Of a DNA stretch of 64,000 bases, positions 36,165 through 44,328 are shown one piece after another; positions within the stretch are counted from its first letter, which is position 1, and every line of letters starts with the position of its first letter. The notes under the pieces were generated by a model that was not told the origin of the DNA, searched no databases, and saw only the letters and a list, made by a program, of their open reading frames with translations. The translations under genes and the position numbers were made by a program. Source of the DNA: Opitutia bacterium Tous-C4FEB (GTDB lineage Bacteria > Verrucomicrobiota > Verrucomicrobiia > Opitutales > Opitutaceae); contig NEVA01000009.1 in assembly GCA_002304445.1 (NCBI GenBank), positions 79,830-143,829 of the forward strand, read 5' to 3'.

Positions 36165-37168
36165 ACACCAAGTCCCTTCCGCTCGTCGCCATTACGATGG
36201 GCGACGCCGCCGGCACCGGTCCCGAGATCATCACCAAATCTCTTGCCCTCCCCGAGCTTCGCGCGGTTTGCCGTCCCGTGGTCATCGGCGACGCCGCTGC
36301 CATGACCCGCGCGCTTCGCTTTACCGGTGTGTCGCTAAAAATCCGCGCGCTCAAAGACGTCGCCGAAGCCACCTCCGCCCCCGGTGAAATCGACGTTCTC
36401 GATCTCGCCAACCTCGACCTCGCCACGCTCAAGCTCGGCCACGTCGACCCGCAGGCCGGCCACGCCGCCTACGAATACATCAAGCTCGCCACCGAGCTCG
36501 CCCTCGCCGGCCGCGTGAGCGCGGTCGTCACCTCCTCGATTAACAAGGAATCCCTAAACGCCGCCGGCCACCACTTCGACGGCCACACCGGCCTGCTCGC
36601 GCATCTCTGCGACCGGCCGGACGCGACCATGATGCTCGTCGCCGACAAACTTCGCGTAAGCCACGTCTCCACTCACGTCCCGCTTCGCGTCGCCATCGAC
36701 CGCGTAAAACCCGACCGCATCCTCACCGTCCTCCGGCTCACCCACGACGCCGTGCGACGCCTCGGCATCGACCGCCCCCGCCTCGCCGTCGCCGGTCTTA
36801 ATCCCCATGCCGGTGAAAACGGTCTCTTTGGCGACGAAGAGGAAAAATTCATCACCCCCGCCATCGTGCAAGCCCGCGCTCTCGGCCTGGATGTTCATGG
36901 CCCTTTCGCCGGCGACACGATTTTCTTCCGCACGCTCCAGGGCGAGTTCGACGCCGGCGTCGCCATGTATCACGACCAAGGCCACGTCGCCGCCAAGATG
37001 CTCGGCATCTGGCGCGGGGTGAACGTCACGCTTGGCCTGCCCATCATTCGCACCTCCGTGGAACACGGCACCGATTTCGCTAACGCCGGCACCGGCCGCT
37101 CCGATCCTCGCAGCCTCAACGAAGCCCTGAAACTTGCCGCCGCCATGGCCGCCCACCCCAACCGATGA
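36161..37168 (+). CDS. PdxA2-like tetronate-4-phosphate dehydrogenase
   Basis: This 335-residue metal-dependent, NAD-linked dehydrogenase of the PdxA family oxidises and decarboxylates a 4-phospho acid. Conserved pieces are VAITMGDAAGTGPEI, TSSINKESLNAAGHHFDGHTG (His pair), GLNPHAGENGLFG and MYHDQGHVAAK (metal His). In DUF1537-linked operons the PdxA2 branch converts D-threonate- or D-erythronate-4-phosphate to dihydroxyacetone phosphate and CO2. Residues favouring PdxA2 over vitamin B6 PdxA cannot be judged without alignment, but the ATGA overlap with the kinase and the sugar-acid context favour PdxA2. Confidence 0.83.
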   Translation: MNTKSLPLVAITMGDAAGTGPEIITKSLALPELRAVCRPVVIGDAAAMTRALRFTGVSLKIRALKDVAEATSAPGEIDVLDLANLDLATLKLGHVDPQAGHAAYEYIKLATELALAGRVSAVVTSSINKESLNAAGHHFDGHTGLLAHLCDRPDATMMLVADKLRVSHVSTHVPLRVAIDRVKPDRILTVLRLTHDAVRRLGIDRPRLAVAGLNPHAGENGLFGDEEEKFITPAIVQARALGLDVHGPFAGDTIFFRTLQGEFDAGVAMYHDQGHVAAKMLGIWRGVNVTLGLPIIRTSVEHGTDFANAGTGRSDPRSLNEALKLAAAMAAHPNR

Positions 37169-38970
37169 AAACTCCCGTCCGCTTCGCCCCTCTCACCCTC
37201 GCGCTCGCTGCCGCCACCGTCGCGCTCCACGCCGCACCGCCCGTCGTCTACACCGGCACGACGCATGCCACCACCACCGCCGACGGTGGGCTGCGCCCCG
37301 TCATCGGGGTCCACAATATCCAAGTGGTCCGCTCCAACCGCACCGCGCCTTATCATCAAGACGGTCTCGTCCACACCTACCTGCACGCGCCGATGCTCGC
37401 CCACTGGCGCGGCCACTTCTATCTCGAATACCTCAGCGGCCCCAAAAACGAGCACGACAACCCCACCGCGACGTCACTGACCCGCTCGACCGACGGCCTC
37501 ACATGGGAAGTTCCCCGCACCGTATTCCCTTCGTTTCCCCTGCCCGACGGCACGCAGACCATCGCCCACCAACGCATGGGTTTTTATATCTCCCCCGACG
37601 ACCGGCTGCTCGTGTTGTCCTTTTTCGGTAAACACCCCTCGCCCAACGACGGCGACGGCATCGGCCGCGCCGTGCGCGAGGTACGCGCCGACGGCACCTT
37701 CGGCCCGATCTATTTTCTTCGCCTCAACGGCAAGTCCGCGTTCCCCGGCTTCAAGCCGCCTTACCCGCTTTACACCACTGCGCCCGACCGCGGCTTCGTC
37801 GCCGCGTGTGATGCGCTGCTCGCCAACAAACTCATGACCGCCCAGTGGTGGGAGGAAGACCAACTCGATGAAACGGGGTTTTACCGCGTGCGCGGCAAGG
37901 CCCTCTCCTACGTCACCCGCCCCGACGGTTCCGTGCTAGGAATCTGGAAAAACCGCCTCGTGGCCACGACCACCGACCGCGGCCAGACGTGGACCCCCAC
38001 CCAGTTTGCCGGCAACATGCCGAACAACGGTTCGAAATATTGGCTCCAGCGCACGGCCGACGGTCGCTACGGCCTCGTCCTCAACCCCACCAATCGCAAC
38101 CGCTACCCGCTCGCCCTCATGACGAGCAACGACAGCGCCACGTTCACCGATCTTTTCTCAGTGCACGGTGAACTCCCGGACCAGCGCTTCGGCGGCTACC
38201 TCAAAAACATCGGCCCGCAATACGTCCGCGGCATCGTCGAGGGCAACGGCACGCCGCCCGATGCCGCCCACGCTTTTTGGCTCACCTACTCCGTCAACAA
38301 AGAGGATATCTGGGTCGCCCGCGTGCCCACGCCGGTCGCGGCCAGCGCCGCTGGTCCGGTCAACGACGATTTCGAGTCCGCGACGCTCGGCACCTTGCCC
38401 GCCGGTTGGAACGTTTACAGCCCGCTTTGGGCACCCGTCCGCGTCGCCGCTGCGACCGCCGGCCAACCCAATCGCGCCCTCGAATTCCGCGACGAGGACC
38501 CCTACGACTACCCGCGCGCGATCCGCGTCTTCCCGGCCACGCACGGCGTGAAAGTGTCCTTCAAAATTTTTGCCCGCCAAACCAACGCCCGTTTCGAAAT
38601 CGACCTGCTCGACGCCGCCGGCGCGCGCCCGGTGCGCCTCGCCCTCGGCGAAGACGGCCACCTCTGGGCCTGCCACGAGGGCCAGTGGATGGACGCCGGT
38701 TCTTATCAGAGCAACCAATGGCTCACGTTCGAGCTAGAGATCCCGCGTGATCCCAATGCCGACCGCTGCGCCGTCCTCATCGACGGAAAATCCCCGTTGC
38801 CCCGCCCCGCGTTCTTCACCGATCCCGTGGCGACGGTCGAGCGCCTGTCATTCCGCACCGGCGCGTGGCGCGACCGCGGCTTCGGCGGCCGCGATCTGCC
38901 GGGCGCCGACACCAAAACGCCGCTCGCGAGTTTCCTCGTCGACGACGTAGTCATCACGCCGGTGAACTGA
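37165..38970 (+). CDS. Secreted beta-propeller protein with C-terminal jelly-roll
   Basis: This 601-residue protein has a clear signal peptide (about 1-23). Residues about 30-390 look like a six- or seven-bladed propeller of the BNR/GH-like type: YHQDGLVHTYLHAPMLAHW, FYLEYLSGPKNEHDN, SLTRSTDGLTWEVP, TTTDRGQTWTPTQF and HAFWLTYSVNKEDIWVARV. Residues about 400-601 form a concanavalin-like beta-sandwich (DDFESATLGTLPAGW, VKVSFKIFARQTNARFEIDL, FLVDDVVI). It overlaps the PdxA2 stop as ATGA, so an extracellular protein ends a cytoplasmic sugar-acid operon. A rhamnosidase/uronide lyase of the GH145/PL27 kind is conceivable; I do not recognise the exact family. Confidence 0.65.
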   Translation: MKTPVRFAPLTLALAAATVALHAAPPVVYTGTTHATTTADGGLRPVIGVHNIQVVRSNRTAPYHQDGLVHTYLHAPMLAHWRGHFYLEYLSGPKNEHDNPTATSLTRSTDGLTWEVPRTVFPSFPLPDGTQTIAHQRMGFYISPDDRLLVLSFFGKHPSPNDGDGIGRAVREVRADGTFGPIYFLRLNGKSAFPGFKPPYPLYTTAPDRGFVAACDALLANKLMTAQWWEEDQLDETGFYRVRGKALSYVTRPDGSVLGIWKNRLVATTTDRGQTWTPTQFAGNMPNNGSKYWLQRTADGRYGLVLNPTNRNRYPLALMTSNDSATFTDLFSVHGELPDQRFGGYLKNIGPQYVRGIVEGNGTPPDAAHAFWLTYSVNKEDIWVARVPTPVAASAAGPVNDDFESATLGTLPAGWNVYSPLWAPVRVAAATAGQPNRALEFRDEDPYDYPRAIRVFPATHGVKVSFKIFARQTNARFEIDLLDAAGARPVRLALGEDGHLWACHEGQWMDAGSYQSNQWLTFELEIPRDPNADRCAVLIDGKSPLPRPAFFTDPVATVERLSFRTGAWRDRGFGGRDLPGADTKTPLASFLVDDVVITPVN

Positions 38971-38977
38971 TCGCCGC

Positions 38978-40870
38978 ATGCCCGAACGCCTGCGCCTCCC
39001 GTTCGCCGCGCTCGCGCTCATCGCCACCGTGCTGTTGGCCTACGCCAACAGCCTCGCCGGCGAATTCGTTTTCGACGACCAATCGTCGGTCGTCGAAAAC
39101 ACCTCCATTCGCAGCCTCTGGCCTCCCGCCGCCGTGCTGCTCCCGCCGGCCGAGGCCGGCATTTGCGGCCGCCCATTTGCGAACCTGACGATGGCGCTCA
39201 ACTACGCTCTGCACGGGCTCGACGTGCGTGGCTACCACGTCGTCAACCTCGCCCTCCACGTTCTCTCGGCGCTCATCCTCTTTGGGTTGGTCCGCCGTAC
39301 CTTGTTGCTTCCGCCACTCGCCGGTCGATTTGCCACCGACGCCACCGGCATCGCGTTGGCGGTGGCCGCGATCTGGGCGTTGCATCCGGTGCAGACGAAT
39401 ACCGTCAGCTACATCTCCCAACGCGTCGAAGGGCTCATGGCGCTTTGCTACCTCGCGACGCTTTACTGCTTCCTCCGCTACGCCACCTCGGGCTCACGTC
39501 GCTGGGCCGCACTCGCTGTGATTTCCTGCGTCCTCGGCATGGCCAGCAAGGAGGTCATGATCACCGCCCCCGTTGTCTTGCTGCTTTACGACCGCACGTT
39601 TTTGGCCGGATCGATCCGATCAGCCCTGCGCCTCCGTGCTTACCTCCACGGCTTGCTGGCGTCGACCTGGGTGTTTCTGGGCTGGCTGATGCTGCACGCC
39701 GAACTCGCCCAACGCGGCATCGGCTTCGCGCTCGGCGTCTCGGTCTTTGACTACGCGCTCAGCGAGAGCCGCGCGGTCTGGACCTACCTGCGGCTCGCCG
39801 TGTGGCCGCATCCGCTGGTGTTTGATTACGGCTGGGCGTTTCTCCGCGGCGTCACGGAGGCTGCGCCCTACCTCGCGGTCATCGTCCCTCTCGTTCTCTT
39901 CTCCGGCTTCGCCCTTTGGCGCCGGTGGGCCAGCGGGTTTCTCAGCGCCTGCTTCTTCCTCATTTTGTCACCGTCGTCGAGCATCGCCCCGATCATCCAA
40001 CAACCGATCGCCGAGAGCCGTCTTTATCTGCCGTTGGCGGCCGCCGCCGCGTTGGCCGTGGTCGGGCTCTATCTGCTCCACCGCCGCACGCTGTGGCTAT
40101 GGTCTGCGGTCGCGCTCGTCTTCGCCACCCTCACATCGCGGCGAAACGAAGACTATCGCACGCCGCTCGCCTTGTGGACCGATACAGTCGCCAAACGCCC
40201 CGAGAACGCGCGGGCGCACAACAATCTCGGCAGCGCCCTGCTCCACGCCGGTCAGCCCGCAACGGCCGCAGATCACTTTACGGCGGCTCTTCTACTCCAG
40301 CCCACCTACCCGGAGCCGCGCCAAAATCTCGGAGTTGCCCTGCTCCGCCTCGGTCGCCCCGACGCAGCCGTGACCACGTTCGAGGCCGCACTCGCACTTC
40401 AACCCGCATCCGCCTCCACCCTTTGCAATCTCGGCGAGGCTCTACTGGCGCTCGGCCGCACCGCGGAAGCCGTCGAATGCTATGAATCCGCGCTGCGCGT
40501 CGACCCCGGCCACGCTGAGGCCCACAACAATCTTAGCGTGATCTCGCTCGCCGCCGGCCGCTTCGCCGAGTCCCGCGACCACGCCGAGGCCGCGCTGCGC
40601 CGTCAGCCCGATTTCCCCGCCGCCCACTACAATCTCGGCAACGCGCTGGTCCGCGCCGGTCAACCCGCCGCCGCCATCACCGCCTACACGGCGGCGCTGC
40701 GGCTCCAACCCGACCTGATCTCAGCGCGTCACAACCTCGGCGTTGCCTTCCTGCAAAGCGGCCGCGCCGCCGAAGCCGCCACGCAATTTCGCGCCGTGCT
40801 CGCAGTCCAACCCAATCACTCCGGCGCGCGCCGCAACTTGGAGCAGGCGTTACAATCGTTGCCCCGCTAA
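38978..40870 (+). CDS. TMTC-like membrane protein with C-terminal TPR array
   Basis: This 630-residue protein has about ten membrane segments in residues 1-400, then at least six TPR units to the end. The N-terminal half carries luminal-loop features of TMTC/GT-C glycosyltransferases: FVFDDQSSVVEN, NYALHGLDVRGYHVVNLALHVLSALI, WALHPVQTNTVSYISQRVEGLMALCYL and FLILSPSSSIAPIIQQPIAESRLYLP. The Asp-Asp in the first loop is the usual catalytic/metal position of the fold. TPR units repeat NLG.ALL..GR...A. It starts 7 bp after the propeller gene and may be read with it. Protein O-glycosylation is possible but unproven in bacteria. Confidence 0.72.
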   Translation: MPERLRLPFAALALIATVLLAYANSLAGEFVFDDQSSVVENTSIRSLWPPAAVLLPPAEAGICGRPFANLTMALNYALHGLDVRGYHVVNLALHVLSALILFGLVRRTLLLPPLAGRFATDATGIALAVAAIWALHPVQTNTVSYISQRVEGLMALCYLATLYCFLRYATSGSRRWAALAVISCVLGMASKEVMITAPVVLLLYDRTFLAGSIRSALRLRAYLHGLLASTWVFLGWLMLHAELAQRGIGFALGVSVFDYALSESRAVWTYLRLAVWPHPLVFDYGWAFLRGVTEAAPYLAVIVPLVLFSGFALWRRWASGFLSACFFLILSPSSSIAPIIQQPIAESRLYLPLAAAAALAVVGLYLLHRRTLWLWSAVALVFATLTSRRNEDYRTPLALWTDTVAKRPENARAHNNLGSALLHAGQPATAADHFTAALLLQPTYPEPRQNLGVALLRLGRPDAAVTTFEAALALQPASASTLCNLGEALLALGRTAEAVECYESALRVDPGHAEAHNNLSVISLAAGRFAESRDHAEAALRRQPDFPAAHYNLGNALVRAGQPAAAITAYTAALRLQPDLISARHNLGVAFLQSGRAAEAATQFRAVLAVQPNHSGARRNLEQALQSLPR

Positions 40871-40886
40871 CCGCCACGCGGTTTCG
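40869..40886. terminator. Small hairpin between converging genes
   Basis: AACCGC-CAC-GCGGTT is a perfect 6-bp stem that begins inside the TMTC-like stop codon and is followed by a short T-run. It lies in the 23-bp gap between two convergent genes. It is weak as an intrinsic terminator. Confidence 0.35.
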
Positions 40887-40893
40887 GCGCGGA

Positions 40894-41922
40894 CTACGTG
40901 AGCGCGACCATCGCCTTGATCACGCCGTTCTCCGGCTTCAGCCAAGAGGGAAAGGCGGCGATCATGTCATCGACGTTGGCCCGGTGCGTGATCCATGGAC
41001 CGGTGTCAATGGAGCCGTCTTCGATCAGGGCGATGATGCGCGCGAAGTCGCGGGAGAGCGCGTTGCGTGAACCCATAATCGTGAGTTCTCGCCGATGAAG
41101 CGCAGGCGCCTGCAGAAAGGAAATTTCCTGTTGCGTGATGCCGACGTAAACCAGCGTCCCGCCGAACGCACAGTAGTTGAGCGCGTGGCTCATCGACTTG
41201 TTGCTGCCGGTCGCATCGATCACGACGTCTGCCAACTGGCCGTTTGTGATCGCTTCAAGGGCGGCGATCTCGGAGCCATCGCCCTTGGCCGCAATGGTGT
41301 GATGCACGCCGAGGCGCTCCTTGCAGAACGCGAGGCGCGCCTCGTTCATATCGAGCACGATGCAGGTCGCACCGGCGACCTTAACAAACTCCACCGCCGA
41401 CAGACCGATCGGGCCCGCGCCAATGATGAGCACATGGTCGCCCGCCTTGACCCGCGCCCGGTCCACCGCGTGACAGCCGATGGCGAGCGTCTCGACCAGC
41501 GCGAGCTGATCGTAGCTGAGTTTGCGGGAGACGTGGAGTTTTCGTGCGGGCAGCAACATGCGCTCGCAAAGGCCGCCATCACACATGACGCCGAGCGTCT
41601 GGTTCGTCGCGCAGCAATTGGTCAGTCCACGCCGGCACGAGTAACATTTTTGGCAGTTCATGTAGGGCTCGACCGAGCAGCGGTCGCCGACCGCGACGTT
41701 GGTCACACCCGCCCCGACCGCCAGCACCTCGACGCCGAGTTCGTGCCCCGGAATACGCGGATACGAATAAAACGGCATCTTGCCCAGAAACCCACCGAGG
41801 TCCGTGCCGCAGATGCCCACCCGGTGAATGCGGAGGAGCGCCTCGCCGGGCCCCGGCGCAGCCGGTTCGGCGATATCGATGGCGTGAAACGTCTGCGGTT
41901 TTTCGAGCTGGATGGCTTTCAT
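40894..41922 (-). CDS. Zinc-dependent sugar/polyol dehydrogenase (MDR family)
   Basis: This 342-residue medium-chain alcohol dehydrogenase has catalytic zinc residues Cys in GICGTDLGG and His-Glu in GHELGVEVL, structural zinc cysteines in NCQKCYSCRRGLTNCC, and the Rossmann motif IIGAGPIGL followed by DMNEARL (acidic residue suits NAD+). It is full length. It is the last gene of a cassette with FucU-like, aldo/keto reductase and TIM-barrel proteins and follows the reductase after a 110-bp gap that holds a REP-like doublet. Likely role: oxidation of a keto-deoxy sugar acid or L-galactonate-like substrate in fucose-type catabolism. Confidence 0.83.
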   Translation of the reverse strand: MKAIQLEKPQTFHAIDIAEPAAPGPGEALLRIHRVGICGTDLGGFLGKMPFYSYPRIPGHELGVEVLAVGAGVTNVAVGDRCSVEPYMNCQKCYSCRRGLTNCCATNQTLGVMCDGGLCERMLLPARKLHVSRKLSYDQLALVETLAIGCHAVDRARVKAGDHVLIIGAGPIGLSAVEFVKVAGATCIVLDMNEARLAFCKERLGVHHTIAAKGDGSEIAALEAITNGQLADVVIDATGSNKSMSHALNYCAFGGTLVYVGITQQEISFLQAPALHRRELTIMGSRNALSRDFARIIALIEDGSIDTGPWITHRANVDDMIAAFPSWLKPENGVIKAMVALT

Positions 41923-41949
41923 GGGGAGGCGTGACTGGGAATCGTGCGA

Positions 41950-42018
41950 TAGGAGCCCGCTTGCGGGCGATGGTTTGAGGTAGGCTTGGTCTCGAAATCG
42001 CCCGCGAGCGGGCTCCTA
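41950..42018. repeat. REP-like inverted doublet
   Basis: Two 22-bp arms (41950-41971 and 41997-42018) are inverted copies with one mismatch, each carrying an internal palindrome (GCCCGC-TT-GCGGGC and GCCCGCGAGCGGGC) and flanked by TAGGAG / CTCCTA. The 25-bp spacer is unique. The TAGGAGCCCGC motif resembles REP elements mobilised by RAYT transposases in other phyla. It sits between two co-directional genes. Confidence 0.75.
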
Positions 42019-42032
42019 CAGTTGAATTCGCA

Positions 42033-42965
42033 TCAATTGTTCTCCGGCAGACCTTCTTTGTGCCCGAGATTTTTGACCGGCGCGAAGATCGCCTGCACCT
42101 CGGCGAGCAACTGCAGGTCAATCGGCTCGGCGGCCCACTTGGCCCAGTTGCGGATATTCGTCGGGTTGGCGCTCCCGGAAACCGTCGTGGCGATGTCGGG
42201 ATGCGCGATTGAAAACTGCAGGGCGAGCTTCGCGATATCGGTGCCTTTCGCGGCGCAATGGGCAGCCGCAGCGCGGGCGGCGGCTTTCACGGCCTCGGGC
42301 TCTTTCAGCCAGGCGGGCAACGGCGCGTTCGTCAGCAGGCGCGCGCTAAACGGACCGGCATTCATGACGCCCACGCCCTTGGCCTTCAGATAGGGCACCA
42401 TCTCGTCGGCAAAGCGGGTGTTTTGCAGCGTGTATTGGTTGTAGCTCAGCACGCAGTCCACCGGGGCCTGATCGATGATGAACTTGAAAATCTTCATCGG
42501 GTAGCCGCTGAAACCGATGTAGCGCGCCTTGCCGGCTTTTTGGATTTTTCTGAGAGCGGGCAACGTCTCGTCCACGATCTGCTGCATCGGCACGAATTCG
42601 ATGTCGTGGCACAAAATGATATCGAGGTGATCAGTGCCGAGCCGGTGCAGCGAAACATCGATGCTCTCCGCGACGCGCTTCGCGGAAAAATCGAAGTGCG
42701 CGAGATCGTAGCGGCCGAGTTTGGTGCAGAGGGTGTAGCTTTCACGCGGCACGCCTTTCAGTGCGATACCGAGCAGGACCTCGCTCATCCCCCGGCCGTA
42801 GAACGGCGAGGTGTCGATGAGGTTGAGGCCGCAGTCGAGCGCGACGCGCACGCTCCCCAGGGCCTCGTCCAGCGTAACGCTGCGAAACTCAGCCCCAAGG
42901 GAGCTGGCGCCAAAACTGAGCACAGGGAGGTGAAGATCGGTCTGACCGAGACGGCGAGTTTGCAT
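42033..42965 (-). CDS. Aldo/keto reductase (L-galactose/L-fucose dehydrogenase-like)
   Basis: This 310-residue TIM-barrel NAD(P)H enzyme begins MQTRRLGQTDLHLPVLSFG. It has the catalytic Tyr in IDTSPFYGRGMSEVLLG with Asp upstream, Lys in YTLCTKLGRYD and the His in DIILCHDIEF. The D/Y/K/H tetrad is therefore complete. The subgroup with SEVLLG and CHDIEF resembles plant and bacterial L-galactose/L-fucose dehydrogenases. The ATG at 42965 is preferred over the longer open frame, which overlaps the FucU-like gene. The neighbours support oxidation of a free L-sugar to its lactone. Confidence 0.82.
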   Translation of the reverse strand: MQTRRLGQTDLHLPVLSFGASSLGAEFRSVTLDEALGSVRVALDCGLNLIDTSPFYGRGMSEVLLGIALKGVPRESYTLCTKLGRYDLAHFDFSAKRVAESIDVSLHRLGTDHLDIILCHDIEFVPMQQIVDETLPALRKIQKAGKARYIGFSGYPMKIFKFIIDQAPVDCVLSYNQYTLQNTRFADEMVPYLKAKGVGVMNAGPFSARLLTNAPLPAWLKEPEAVKAAARAAAAHCAAKGTDIAKLALQFSIAHPDIATTVSGSANPTNIRNWAKWAAEPIDLQLLAEVQAIFAPVKNLGHKEGLPENN

Positions 42966-43020
42966 GGGAACGAACAGTTGCTGATGACGTTTAAAGGTAG
43001 GCCGCGGGCGTGCTCGCGAC

Positions 43021-43467
43021 TCAAGCGATACGACAACCCATCGTAAGGAGCACATTGCCCCAAAGGGCCTGATCGGCCGTCTGGATCGTGAGCACGTGGT
43101 CCGGGCTCTCGACGTGTTTGTAAAAATCCCACTTCAGAATCGGCTCCAGTTTCAAGGCCGAACCGGACTCGGCGATGACCGCGCGGAACTCGTTCCAGAC
43201 GGGCGGTTCGCCTTGCTGGGCGTAGGGATCGTCGGGCGGAATGCCCATGGTGTTCACATGGTCAACCGGTACCGCGCTGAGCAGCGCCCGCAACACCTGC
43301 GCCACCGTGAGCACGCCCGGCGCGAGATTGAGGCACACGAGTTCGGCGTTGGGCCCGCGCTTCGTGGACGCCGGGTAGTTGCCGTCGGCGATGAGAATTT
43401 TCGAGTGATGCCCGGCGCGCGCGATGATGCGCAGGATCTCGGGGTGAATGAGCGAGGTTTTGAGCAT
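43021..43467 (-). CDS. RbsD/FucU-family sugar mutarotase
   Basis: This 148-residue cytoplasmic protein converts pyranose and furanose or alpha and beta anomers. The conserved start is MLKTSLIHPEILRIIARAGH with catalytic His, then ILIADGNYPAS, DDPYAQQGEPPVWNEF, the Lys/Tyr FYKHVESPDHVLTIQTAD and a C-terminal WGN. The WNEF block and the length are closer to FucU (L-fucose mutarotase) than to RbsD. It lies between the TIM-barrel protein and the reductase (4-bp and 55-bp gaps), which suggests it feeds the dehydrogenase with the right anomer. Confidence 0.85.
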   Translation of the reverse strand: MLKTSLIHPEILRIIARAGHHSKILIADGNYPASTKRGPNAELVCLNLAPGVLTVAQVLRALLSAVPVDHVNTMGIPPDDPYAQQGEPPVWNEFRAVIAESGSALKLEPILKWDFYKHVESPDHVLTIQTADQALWGNVLLTMGCRIA

Positions 43468-43470
43468 GGA

Positions 43471-44307
43471 TCAGCAGAGGGTGAGCGCGCGGCGAAACGA
43501 CTCCATGGTTTGACGGGCGGCCGTCGCCGCGTCCGGCAAAGGTAAAATTTCCGCCGAAAGGTAGCCCGGGTAGTCGATCTCGCGGAGGGCCGCGATAATC
43601 GGCTCGATCGCGGTATGCCCTAGCCCGATGGCGCGACGGTTGGAGTCGGCGAAGTGCACGTGCCCCACGAGCGGCCCCGCCTCGCGCAAGGCCGCGGCCG
43701 CGTCAGCTTCCTCGATGTTCATGTGAAACAGGTCGGCGAGGATCCGGACGTTTCTGGTGCGCAAGGTCCGAAGCCAACGCGCCGTATCACCGAGGCGATT
43801 GAGCAGATTCGTCTCATAACGGTTGAGCGGCTCGTAGAGCAGTGGCACGCGGTGCACCGCCGCGGCTTCGCCCAAGTCTTCAAGTGCTTCCGCGAGCCAG
43901 GCCAACGCTTGATCCCGCGTGACGGTTCCTTCCCAACGGCCCTGCATGGAACCGATGATCGCCGGGGCTCCGAACTCGCCCGCCAATTTGATGATCTCCC
44001 GGATGAACTCGCGGGCACGCTGCCGGATCTCCGGGTCCGCGTGCGTCAGCATCAATTTGTGCACGACCCAGCCGGCTCCGGTGCCGACCGCCGCCACGCG
44101 GAGGCGGTGCTCGCCCAGCAATTCTCGCAGCAGGGTCCGATCCAGCGTGGCGGCTGATGCAGGAAAAATCTCCACCGCATCGTAGCCGAGCCGGGCTGCC
44201 TCCGCACACCCGGCCGCGAGTCCATCGGTATAAACAAACGGGCCGCCCCGGCTCTCAGGAACGAGAGAGATCGTGATGGCGGAGCGAAAGGATGCGGCCG
44301 GTGCCAT
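43471..44307 (-). CDS. Sugar phosphate isomerase/epimerase (TIM barrel)
   Basis: This 278-residue xylose-isomerase-like protein has no signal peptide. Metal ligands are visible at strand ends: YDAVEIFP, VPLLYEPLNRYETNLLN (Glu), ILADLFHMNIEEAD (Asp, His), GHVHFADSNRRAIGLGH (His) and SAEILPLPD (Glu). The FHMNIEE motif is typical of D-tagatose 3-epimerase/IolE-like subfamilies. It is first in the fucose-type cassette. It starts 21 bp downstream of the VTT-protein stop, so it may be read through from the ABC operon. Confidence 0.8.
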   Translation of the reverse strand: MAPAASFRSAITISLVPESRGGPFVYTDGLAAGCAEAARLGYDAVEIFPASAATLDRTLLRELLGEHRLRVAAVGTGAGWVVHKLMLTHADPEIRQRAREFIREIIKLAGEFGAPAIIGSMQGRWEGTVTRDQALAWLAEALEDLGEAAAVHRVPLLYEPLNRYETNLLNRLGDTARWLRTLRTRNVRILADLFHMNIEEADAAAALREAGPLVGHVHFADSNRRAIGLGHTAIEPIIAALREIDYPGYLSAEILPLPDAATAARQTMESFRRALTLC

Positions 44308-44328
44308 GGGTGAGGGTTGCGAAAAAAA

